Shown one piece after another: positions 1-5,103 of a DNA stretch of 5,103 nt. The first letter of the stretch is position 1, and each line of letters begins with the position of its first letter. The position numbers were made by a program, and so were the translations under genes. The DNA comes from Candidatus Hydrogenedens terephthalaticus JGI OTU-1 (GTDB taxonomy: Bacteria > Hydrogenedentota > Hydrogenedentia > Hydrogenedentales > Hydrogenedentaceae). The notes under the pieces were generated by a model that made no database searches, had not been told where the DNA came from, and saw only the letters and a program-made list of their open reading frames with translations. The DNA lies in assembly GCA_000493945.1 (NCBI GenBank), contig AWNW01000067.1:7048-12150 (forward strand). Reading direction: 5' to 3'.

Positions 1-70
1 CCGCACAAGTCATTTTAAGTCTCTCGAATATAGATGTTAATTGTTCCAATAAAGTACTTATAGAAAAAAA
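1..70. other. Left-edge intergenic DNA, nothing firm
   Basis: This is AT-rich sequence downstream of tRNA-Gln. Reading the minus strand, a run of seven T (70-64) directly follows the encoded CCA. It could help transcription stop, but no separate hairpin precedes it. Further on, the minus strand has an ATG at 13-11 with a GAGAG seven bases upstream (25-21), which could be the start of a minus-strand gene leaving the window. Only four codons are visible, so it is not called as a gene. One plus-strand frame is open from the left edge but runs through the tRNA and has no recognisable content. Confidence 0.4.
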
Positions 71-146
71 TGGCTGGGGCGGCTGGATTCGAACCAACGA
101 ATGCCGGGACCAAAACCCGGTGCCTTACCAACTTGGCGACGCCCCA
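71..146 (-). tRNA. tRNA-Gln (anticodon TTG), CCA encoded
   Basis: The minus strand folds into a complete cloverleaf. The acceptor arm TGGGGCG (146-140) pairs perfectly with CGCCCCA (81-75), followed by discriminator G (74) and genomically encoded CCA (73-71). The anticodon arm is CCGGG / TTTTGGT / CCCGG, placing TTG at positions 34-36, which reads CAA and, by wobble, CAG. The T arm contains GGTTCGAATCC. The sequence closely resembles bacterial glutamine tRNAs as I remember them. It lies 95 bp downstream of tRNA-Glu on the same strand and is probably transcribed with it. Its U34 is of the class modified by MnmE-MnmG, and mnmE is encoded nearby. Confidence 0.97.
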
Positions 147-241
147 AACGCAGTAAGAAAGTATATAAAAAAATCAATTCTATTTTCAAATCCATACCCA
201 TTTTGAATTACAAATAAAACAATAAATACAAATAAAAAAAT
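147..241. other. AT-rich spacer between tRNA-Glu and tRNA-Gln
   Basis: This 95-bp spacer is rich in A and T, with several A runs on the plus strand. I see no open frame with protein character, no hairpin followed by a T run, and no convincing promoter. It is most simply the spacer of a two-tRNA transcript, removed by RNA processing. Confidence 0.5.
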
Positions 242-319
242 TGGCGTCCCCAAGGGGATTTGAACCCCTGTTGCCGCCGTGAAAGGGCGATGTCCTAGGC
301 CAGGCTAGACGATGGGGAC
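242..319 (-). tRNA. tRNA-Glu (anticodon TTC), CCA encoded
   Basis: The minus strand gives a cloverleaf. Acceptor GTCCCCA (319-313) pairs with TGGGGAC (252-246), followed by discriminator G (245) and encoded CCA (244-242). The anticodon arm is TCGCC / CTTTCAC / GGCGG, giving anticodon TTC. The T arm is AGGGG / TTCAAAT / CCCCT. The sequence is strongly similar to the standard bacterial glutamate tRNA, including the CGCCCTTTCACGGCG anticodon arm. It is the first gene of a likely Glu-Gln tRNA pair. The anticodon has U34 and belongs to a known MnmE substrate class. Confidence 0.97.
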
Positions 320-346
320 GCGGATTTATTAAAAATTTGGAAACAT

Positions 347-376
347 ATAATAACAAAAATACACCTGCATTTTCAA
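347..376 (-). promoter_or_regulatory. Predicted sigma70-type promoter for the tRNA-Glu/Gln pair
   Basis: Read on the minus strand, TTGAAA (376-371) and TATTAT (352-347) are separated by 18 bases. They match the TTGACA and TATAAT consensus boxes at 4 and 5 of 6 positions. Initiation would fall near 340, leaving a leader of about 20 nt before tRNA-Glu at 319. The DNA upstream (377-440) is AT-rich, as is common at strong tRNA promoters. The call rests on box matching in an AT-rich region, so chance matches are possible. Confidence 0.5.
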
Positions 377-436
377 ATAAACCATTATTCCCTATTAACA
401 TGTATTGTTTACGAATTATCCCAAAACTCATATAAC

Positions 437-465
437 TTGCAAAAAAAACCTGTTTTTGATATGCT
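437..465 (+). promoter_or_regulatory. Possible promoter for tRNA-Val
   Basis: TTGCAA (437-442) and TATGCT (460-465) are spaced by 17 bases, matching the -35 and -10 consensus at 4 of 6 positions each. Initiation would be near 472, about 5 nt before the mature tRNA at 477. A better-looking -10, TATAAC with an upstream TG (462-470), would place initiation at the tRNA 5' base itself, which leaves no leader, so it is less likely. Confidence 0.35.
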
Positions 466-476
466 ATAACTGTTAG

Positions 477-550
477 GGGCGATTAGCTCAGGTGGTTAGA
501 GCGCTGCTTTCACACGGCAGAGGCCACTGGTTCAAGTCCAGTATCGCCCA
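477..550 (+). tRNA. tRNA-Val (anticodon CAC), CCA not encoded
   Basis: The plus strand gives a cloverleaf. Acceptor GGGCGAT (477-483) pairs perfectly with ATCGCCC (543-549), with discriminator A at 550. The D arm carries TTAGCTCAGGTGGTTAGAGC. The anticodon arm is CTGCT / TTCACAC / GGCAG, giving anticodon CAC, which reads the valine codon GTG. The T arm is ACTGG / TTCAAGT / CCAGT. The three bases after the discriminator are CTA rather than CCA, so a CCA-adding enzyme must finish the tRNA, unlike the two tRNAs to its left. The gene faces mnmE, whose stop codon begins 16 bases away. A separate valine tRNA for the other GTN codons must lie elsewhere. Confidence 0.95.
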
Positions 551-565
551 CTATTGTTCTATTCC

Positions 566-1948
566 TCACTTCCCTATGCAGAAAGAGGAAAAAATTATAT
601 CTAATAATTCCTCCGTGGCGGTTTCTCCAGTGATTTCTCCTAATGCATGTAGGGCTTCGCGTAGTTCAAATGCTATTAATTCAGGGGATAATTCTTTTTG
701 TCGGATACAATTCTCAATATATTTATATGCCCGTTGTAAACTATCTTTTTGATGTTCATGGGTTAGAACAACATCTTCTGATATTTCTTGTCCTCCCAGA
801 AGATTTGCAACTAATTCTTTTTCCAAATTATCCAGTCCAAAGCCTGTCTTTGCGGAAGTATAAACAATAGTTTTTGTATTCTCTAAAAATAGGGGAGGTA
901 TATCAGGTGTTGCATTTAAATCAATCTTATTCACTATCAAGAGAACTGCTTTATTTATGTTCTCTTTTACAGACTGATATAATTGAATATCTTTGCTATT
1001 TATGTCTGTAGCATCAACAACAAATAAGATAATATAGGCATTCTCAACGGCTTTCCATGCCCGTTCAATACCTTCCTTCTCCACAGGTTCCGAAACTTCC
1101 CTTAATCCCGCGGTATCAATTAAACGGACAGGAACCCCTCCCAAAGATATATATTCTTCTATATGGTCTCGTGTGGTACCGGGATATGGGGAGACAATAG
1201 CACGATTCTCTTGAAGTAGAGCATTAAATAAACTTGATTTTCCCACATTGGGCTTGCCCGCTATGGATACAATAACACCCTCTCTTAATATTTTACCTCT
1301 TTCTGAAGTCGCTAATAATTGTTCCATATTTGCCAATATTTCTCGCAGTTGGGTTAATGACTGCTGCCATAACTGGTCTGGAATTTCTTCCTCCGGAAAA
1401 TCTATAACAGCCTCGACCCATGCTAAAATTGTTTTAATATGTTCTGAATATTCATATATCTTTTTTGAGAGGTGTCCTTCCCGTATTTCTCGGGAAAGTT
1501 CTAATGATTTACGGGTCTTTGCCATAATTTGGTCTAAAACTGCTTCTGCTTGTGTAAGGTCAATTTTCCCATTCAAGAAAGCGCGTTTTGTAAATTCCCC
1601 CGGACCCGCAATTCTTACCCCTTCTTTTAATAATAGTTCAATGATACTTCGTAAAATCAGCGTGTTCCCGTGTGCATGTATCTCAACAACATCTTCCCCG
1701 GTATAAGAATGGGGCGATTTCATCACCAAAACTATCACATCATCGAGGATATTTCCGTCTCTTTCTACAATATTTCCATAATACATCCCTCGTTTTTTTT
1801 TAGAAATATCCTGCCCCGATTGAGAGCGAAAAATATGGGAAACAACATCCACCGCATCAGGACCACTCACACGGATAACTCCCACTGCACCGACCCCTGG
1901 AGGGGTGCAAATTGCAGTGATAGTATCGTCCCTTAATGTGTACCCCAT
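566..1948 (-). CDS. mnmE: MnmE, tRNA wobble-uridine modification GTPase
   Basis: MnmE (TrmE) is a cytoplasmic, potassium-dependent GTPase. With MnmG it builds the (carboxymethyl)aminomethyl group on C5 of U34 in tRNAs such as those for Gln, Glu, Lys, Leu and Arg. The product has 460 residues, close to the family norm of about 450-460, and is intact. The N-terminal folate-binding domain (about 1-118) leads to the conserved segment AGPGEFTKRAFLNGKIDLTQ (114-133) that begins the helical domain. The inserted G domain shows P-loop GKPNVGKS (231-238), TTRD (258-261), DTAG (278-281), NKID (340-343) and SAK (365-367). The protein ends in FCIGK, the conserved C-terminal motif with the catalytically important Cys (457). 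ATG at 1948 is chosen because TAAGGA (1962-1957) lies eight bases upstream. An in-frame TTG at 1969 would place that ribosome site inside the gene. It is the last gene of the yidC-khpB-mnmE run, and mnmG is not visible. Confidence 0.98.
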   Translation of the reverse strand: MGYTLRDDTITAICTPPGVGAVGVIRVSGPDAVDVVSHIFRSQSGQDISKKKRGMYYGNIVERDGNILDDVIVLVMKSPHSYTGEDVVEIHAHGNTLILRSIIELLLKEGVRIAGPGEFTKRAFLNGKIDLTQAEAVLDQIMAKTRKSLELSREIREGHLSKKIYEYSEHIKTILAWVEAVIDFPEEEIPDQLWQQSLTQLREILANMEQLLATSERGKILREGVIVSIAGKPNVGKSSLFNALLQENRAIVSPYPGTTRDHIEEYISLGGVPVRLIDTAGLREVSEPVEKEGIERAWKAVENAYIILFVVDATDINSKDIQLYQSVKENINKAVLLIVNKIDLNATPDIPPLFLENTKTIVYTSAKTGFGLDNLEKELVANLLGGQEISEDVVLTHEHQKDSLQRAYKYIENCIRQKELSPELIAFELREALHALGEITGETATEELLDIIFSSFCIGK

Positions 1949-1956
1949 TCTATTTT

Positions 1957-1962
1957 TCCTTA
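1957..1962 (-). promoter_or_regulatory. Ribosome binding site fixing the mnmE start
   Basis: TAAGGA on the minus strand lies eight bases before ATG at 1948. It decides between this ATG and an in-frame TTG at 1969, which lies upstream of the site and has no good site of its own. Confidence 0.75.
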
Positions 1963-1986
1963 AAAACAAATTGGTTCTTCTATGTG

Positions 1987-3114
1987 TTATTCTGAGACCT
2001 GACCGGGGTCAATATCATCACCATAGGGAGAACGGCTGGGTCTTCCTCGTTTCCAATCGGGTCTAAAATCTCTACCACCACTTCTTCTATTTTGAGGTTT
2101 GTTGGAATAACGATTATTCGGATACCTGTCTCTACGGTCTCTTGTATCTCTATATCCCCTATGGTCTCTGCGGTCTCGATTATCGTGGGGTCTTCTATCA
2201 AAACGACGGCTCTTAGGAGCAATCACGACACAACGAGTATCTCCTTTACCTATACTGAAAGTCTCAACCGAATTGTCATTCTGCAATGTCATGTGGATAA
2301 CTCTTCGTTCATGAGAAGGCATGGGGGATAATTTCATCTTCCTTCCCGTTTTTCTTGCTCGCTCAGCAAAATCTAAAGCCATCTGCCGCAAAGTATCTTT
2401 TCTACGGGCAAGATAATTTTCTGTATCAACAACAAACTTCTCAATGGAATCTCCTTCTTCAATTCCAAAGAACATACGGTTTATTAAAAACTGTATAGTT
2501 TCAAGGTGAGAGCCTTTTCTTCCAATCAATAAAGCACCGTCTTGTGATTCAATTTCCAGTTTCGGAATACCATCATCGGTTCGAACAAATTTCACAGATG
2601 CTTCTATCCCCATCTTTTGGAGCATTTCAGCCAAAAGGGCTGCTGCTTCATTACCCTGTGCATCCGTCACATTCACTTTCATCTCTTTTTCCTGCACATC
2701 CTTGTTCTCTTCTTGAGGGGGTTGTTCTGTCATCATACTTTTTCTCTCCTGTCTTGTGTTATGTTTACTTTTTTCTCCAAAAGTACTGCCTGATTCCATC
2801 TTAGCATAACTTTTCTCAAATTCTTTGCCTTTTCCTTTTGCGGTTTTGGGTAGCACTTTTTCCTTGCCCTTAGACGGGATATGTTTGCTACCTTTCTCAT
2901 CTGCATGCTTTTGTGACTTTTGATGTTGTTCCGGTATTGATTTCTCGACTGTAACGCGAACCTTCACAGGTCTGGAACCCAGTCCAAGAAACCCTTTACT
3001 ACCTTCATCAATCACTTCAATGTTCGATACATCAGCCATCTCAACCCCTAATTCTTCCAGAGCCTTTTGAATGGCTTCTTCTCGTGTCGCTCCGACGGTT
3101 TCTATCTGTTTCAT
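1987..3114 (-). CDS. jag: KhpB/Jag, RNA-binding protein with Jag_N, KH and R3H domains
   Basis: The product is a 375-residue cytoplasmic RNA-binding protein of the KhpB (Jag, EloR) family, known in Firmicutes to act with KhpA in post-transcriptional control of cell elongation. That role is family knowledge and is not shown here. An N-terminal Jag_N domain (1 to about 55) has the typical GFLGLGSRPVKVRV stretch. A charged, Lys/Glu/Gln-rich linker (about 58-145) looks disordered. A type II KH domain (about 146-228) has the RNA-binding GRKG loop at 198-201. An R3H domain (about 232-300) has RRVIH (270-274), the Arg-x3-His signature. Residues 302-375 form an unusual Arg/Asp-rich tail with an internal repeat. 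The long linker and tail make it longer than many family members. ATG at 3114 has GGAG eight bases upstream. It sits 68 bp after yidC and 38 bp before mnmE, its usual neighbours. Confidence 0.95.
   Translation of the reverse strand: MKQIETVGATREEAIQKALEELGVEMADVSNIEVIDEGSKGFLGLGSRPVKVRVTVEKSIPEQHQKSQKHADEKGSKHIPSKGKEKVLPKTAKGKGKEFEKSYAKMESGSTFGEKSKHNTRQERKSMMTEQPPQEENKDVQEKEMKVNVTDAQGNEAAALLAEMLQKMGIEASVKFVRTDDGIPKLEIESQDGALLIGRKGSHLETIQFLINRMFFGIEEGDSIEKFVVDTENYLARRKDTLRQMALDFAERARKTGRKMKLSPMPSHERRVIHMTLQNDNSVETFSIGKGDTRCVVIAPKSRRFDRRPHDNRDRRDHRGYRDTRDRRDRYPNNRYSNKPQNRRSGGRDFRPDWKRGRPSRSPYGDDIDPGQVSE
2128..2177 (-). repeat. In-frame duplicated segment in the khpB tail
   Basis: On the plus strand, GTCTCTACGGTCTC (2128-2141) and GTCTCTGCGGTCTC (2164-2177) match at 13 of 14 positions. 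They are offset by 36 bases, exactly 12 codons. Both encode Arg-Asp-Arg-Arg-Asp (residues 313-317 and 325-329). Partial GGTCTC-like copies lie between and around them. It reads as a degenerate tandem repeat that built the Arg/Asp-rich tail. Confidence 0.7.
2746..2750 (-). promoter_or_regulatory. Possible internal ribosome binding site in khpB
   Basis: On the minus strand AGGAG (2750-2746) lies nine bases before an in-frame ATG ATG pair (2736-2731, Met127-Met128). Starting there would give a 249-residue protein with KH, R3H and tail but no Jag_N domain. The site falls in Gln-Glu-Arg codons of the linker, where purine-rich sequence can arise by chance. Confidence 0.3.
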
Positions 3115-3122
3115 ATCACCAA

Positions 3123-3126
3123 CTCC
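3123..3126 (-). promoter_or_regulatory. Ribosome binding site of khpB
   Basis: GGAG on the minus strand lies eight bases before ATG at 3114. This agrees with the Jag_N domain starting at the first residues of the protein. Confidence 0.65.
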
Positions 3127-3182
3127 ATTATGATTGTAACATGTTTTTTTGTTTTATTGTAAGTTTTGCGCATTTTTATATA

Positions 3183-5103
3183 TTAATCTTCATCTTCATT
3201 TGTTTTTCTTTGTTTCAATTTTCGTTCTCGACGAAGTTCTTTTGCCCATTGCCGTTTCTTTTCCTGTGCTGCCGTATAGAAATGCCTGCGCGTCGTAGTT
3301 ACTTTACGAGGCGTAATATCCACATCTTTCATAGGGACTACATAATTTTGGGCAATTCCTAACAAAGTACTCACCAGGATATACAAACTTAATCCGGATG
3401 CCATGTTATAACATATAAGGGTAAAGAATATAGGCATAATATTCATCATAATACGCTGTTGCGGTGTTTGAACCGCTGTCGCACCCGGTGTCAATTTCTG
3501 GCTAACATACATAGAAATCCCCATTAAAATGGGCAATAGATTAATACTCTCCAGATGTCCTCCACTAAAAGGAAACGGTATAGAGAAAGGAAGGTCGAAT
3601 AACCGGTCGGGTTGTGACATATCCTTCATCCAAAAAATAAACTCCGCGCCTCGTAACTCGACCGCACTCCAAAGCATTCGATACAGTGCAATAAATACAG
3701 GCAATTGTAAAAATAAGGGCAGACAACCTCCTAAAGGATTAACTCCTCGTTCACGATATAGTTCCATCATCTTTTTTTGTAATTCTTGCTGATTATCGCC
3801 CACTTCCGCTTTTAATTTTTCTATTTCAGGCGCCAACTTCTGCATCTTTTTCATACTAACCATGCTCTTCCATGTAAGCGGGAAAACAACAATACGAACT
3901 AATATCGTCAGCAGAATAATAGCGACTCCATAATTGGGAATTGTCCATTCATAAAAGAAATTCAATATAGATAGCAATAACTTTGCAAACTGGTCCATTA
4001 CTTTCACAGATGTGAAAAATTCCCAAACCTGTTCTAATCCTTGCCAGGCTTTAGCAAGTAAAGAACCCCTGTTGGGTCCTACATACGATCTTATACGAAA
4101 CTCCTGTGTCTCATTAGGAGCAATCTGACATTGTGTTACGCCCACTCCAACCCGAAAATGTTTTGGACCACCCGTTATCCACCCCTGTGCCATATTAAAC
4201 TCAGGTTTTAATGCAATCACAAAATAGGCACTCCGAATTGCAGACCACCTTAATTCAAATACCCTCTCTAAAAATTCCTTCGGGTTAGATTTTGGTTTAA
4301 ATTTTGATGTTACATACCTTAAAAGTTCCCCTTTACGCTCAAAAATTACAGTCTGGGCAACCCCTTTATTATTATCTCCTGAATTTACATTAGGACCCCA
4401 ACTTAAAGAAAAAATCGGGTCAACCCTATTTTCTAAATTTTTAGGAAAAACAGATGAAGAAAGGTTGGTAATTTTTATCTGAACATCTACCACAAATGGA
4501 GAGTCCCCGAAAGAGAATATCTTGTCTATTCGCAAATAATTGGGTATTGTATAAGAAAAAGAAGCCGTATGTTCGGATTCGTTAATCTGGACATCCCAGA
4601 GTTTTGAATCCAATTCATCATCAAGGGGATGGTCATGGAAGCGAAGTCCAAAAGGATAAACCGCATCTTTATCCGCTGTATTTTTCCAAATAGGGACAAG
4701 TTGTACTTTATCTGTTCGATTTGGCTTTAAATAAATATTAAGATATTTTACCCGTGCCCCTACTCGTGTAAAAACAATATCCATATCTTCTTTCGATAAG
4801 ATTACATAGTTATCTTCCTCATTTACTATTTCAGGCTCAGGAGGGAATACAATCCCCATTTCTAATAATTGTTGCTTTTTTTCTCTTTCTACATCTTCAT
4901 CTTTTATAGGAGATTTTTGTTCGGAAGTCTGAAGAGGTGCTGTATTCTCTGAAACTTGTTTGTCTACTTGATTAACTGCACTATTGCCATTATCTTTTAC
5001 TGTCTTTTGAGGTGGTGAGGGAATAAAAAAATAACTCCAACCAATTACAATAGCGGTAATTAATAACAAACCTATTACCTGGTCTCGAAAAACCTTTTTA
5101 TTA
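3183..5103 (-). CDS. yidC: YidC membrane protein insertase (5' end beyond the window)
   Basis: YidC inserts and folds inner-membrane proteins, alone or with SecYEG. At least 639 residues are visible, more than E. coli YidC (548). Numbering from the first whole codon (5102-5100), a start NKKVFRDQVIGLLLITAIVIGW gives the first membrane segment (about 8-27). A low-complexity Asn/Gln/Lys/Glu linker (about 30-80) and a large periplasmic domain (to about 350) follow. The conserved core begins at about 360. It has the groove arginine in ILVRIVVFPLTW (Arg403), a charged cytoplasmic hairpin (about 411-450), NPLGGCLPLFLQLPVFIALY (455-474) in a membrane segment, and further membrane segments near 520-535 and 551-590. 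The tail from about 592 is strongly basic and ends in EDED. The frame stays open to the right edge, so no start is visible. A TTG at 5069 lies within the first membrane segment and is not the start. It is the first visible gene of the yidC-khpB-mnmE run. Confidence 0.97.
   Translation of the reverse strand, partial: NKKVFRDQVIGLLLITAIVIGWSYFFIPSPPQKTVKDNGNSAVNQVDKQVSENTAPLQTSEQKSPIKDEDVEREKKQQLLEMGIVFPPEPEIVNEEDNYVILSKEDMDIVFTRVGARVKYLNIYLKPNRTDKVQLVPIWKNTADKDAVYPFGLRFHDHPLDDELDSKLWDVQINESEHTASFSYTIPNYLRIDKIFSFGDSPFVVDVQIKITNLSSSVFPKNLENRVDPIFSLSWGPNVNSGDNNKGVAQTVIFERKGELLRYVTSKFKPKSNPKEFLERVFELRWSAIRSAYFVIALKPEFNMAQGWITGGPKHFRVGVGVTQCQIAPNETQEFRIRSYVGPNRGSLLAKAWQGLEQVWEFFTSVKVMDQFAKLLLSILNFFYEWTIPNYGVAIILLTILVRIVVFPLTWKSMVSMKKMQKLAPEIEKLKAEVGDNQQELQKKMMELYRERGVNPLGGCLPLFLQLPVFIALYRMLWSAVELRGAEFIFWMKDMSQPDRLFDLPFSIPFPFSGGHLESINLLPILMGISMYVSQKLTPGATAVQTPQQRIMMNIMPIFFTLICYNMASGLSLYILVSTLLGIAQNYVVPMKDVDITPRKVTTTRRHFYTAAQEKKRQWAKELRRERKLKQRKTNEDED

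Larger units (their letters stand above)
320..476. other. Divergent intergenic region between tRNA-Glu and tRNA-Val
   Basis: This 157-bp AT-rich stretch separates divergently transcribed tRNA genes and should hold both promoters. A minus-strand promoter candidate is at 347-376 and a plus-strand candidate at 437-465. It also contains a short AT-only inverted repeat, AAAAAC / GTTTTT (444-457), with a loop of only two bases. I see no coding sequence in it. Confidence 0.6.

Noticed and set aside
186..431. 81-codon minus-strand open frame across tRNA-Glu
   Set aside because: It runs straight through a complete tRNA gene, and the peptide is a translation of tRNA sequence (GNRGSNPLGDA type), a common spurious call.
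441..457. AAAAAC / GTTTTT inverted repeat with a T8 run on the minus strand as a terminator for mnmE read-through
   Set aside because: The stem is almost all A-T with a two-base loop, so it would be unstable. The A/T runs fit better as promoter-region DNA of tRNA-Val.
562..590. TTCCTC / GAGGAA inverted repeat at the mnmE 3' end as a terminator
   Set aside because: The loop is 17 bases, the stem overlaps the mnmE coding end, and neither strand has a T run after it.
492..752. 86-codon plus-strand open frame starting in tRNA-Val
   Set aside because: It starts inside the tRNA and continues antisense to mnmE, with no domain or ribosome site.
1248..1706. 152-codon plus-strand open frame antisense to mnmE
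   Set aside because: It lies opposite the well-supported GTPase and helical domains of mnmE and shows no protein-like features.
1980..2222. 80-codon minus-strand open frame overlapping the 3' end of khpB
   Set aside because: It is an out-of-frame reading of the repetitive Arg/Asp-rich tail, and its Glu/Thr/Ile repeats come from the same DNA repeat. The khpB frame has clear domain support.
3115..3182. Possible internal promoter or terminator in the 68-bp yidC-khpB gap
   Set aside because: TACAAT-like boxes occur, but only with poor -35 matches in very AT-rich DNA. The only palindromic core (GCGC) has no stem around it and no T run.
1..5103. Search for CRISPR repeats, insertion sequences, integrase or attachment sites near the tRNA genes
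   Set aside because: I saw no regularly spaced repeats, no transposase or integrase frame, and no duplicated tRNA 3' end that would mark an integration site.

Overview
The window looks like chromosomal housekeeping DNA from an AT-rich bacterium. YidC has a large periplasmic domain between its first membrane segment and the conserved insertase core. That form is typical of bacteria with two membranes and unlike the short Gram-positive form. KhpB (Jag), common in Firmicutes but also found in several diderm phyla, sits directly behind it. I cannot name the phylum from sequence alone.

Layout. Positions 1-476 hold two tRNA genes on the minus strand: tRNA-Glu(TTC) at 242-319, then tRNA-Gln(TTG) at 71-146. 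Both encode their CCA end, and a plausible sigma70-type promoter lies at 347-376. An AT-rich spacer separates them from a divergent tRNA-Val(CAC) on the plus strand (477-550). From 566 to the right edge there are three minus-strand genes in transcription order: yidC (5' end cut off by the window), khpB/jag and mnmE. This is the widespread rpmH-rnpA-yidD-yidC-jag-mnmE order, with the first genes presumably beyond position 5103. Gaps are 68 bp (yidC-khpB) and 38 bp (khpB-mnmE), and no terminator is visible in either, so the three are probably co-transcribed from a promoter outside the window. mnmE and tRNA-Val converge with only 15 bp between them.

How the genes fit together. YidC inserts and folds membrane proteins. 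KhpB is an RNA-binding protein (Jag_N, KH and R3H domains). MnmE, with its partner MnmG (not in the window), modifies the wobble uridine of certain tRNAs. The two minus-strand tRNAs, with anticodons UUG and UUC, belong to the known substrate classes of MnmE.

I found no undescribed multi-gene system. The points most worth a second look are details of khpB: an Arg/Asp-rich C-terminal tail with an in-frame repeat, and a good Shine-Dalgarno sequence before an internal Met-Met that could give a form without the Jag_N domain. The CTA sequence after tRNA-Val in place of CCA is also worth noting.
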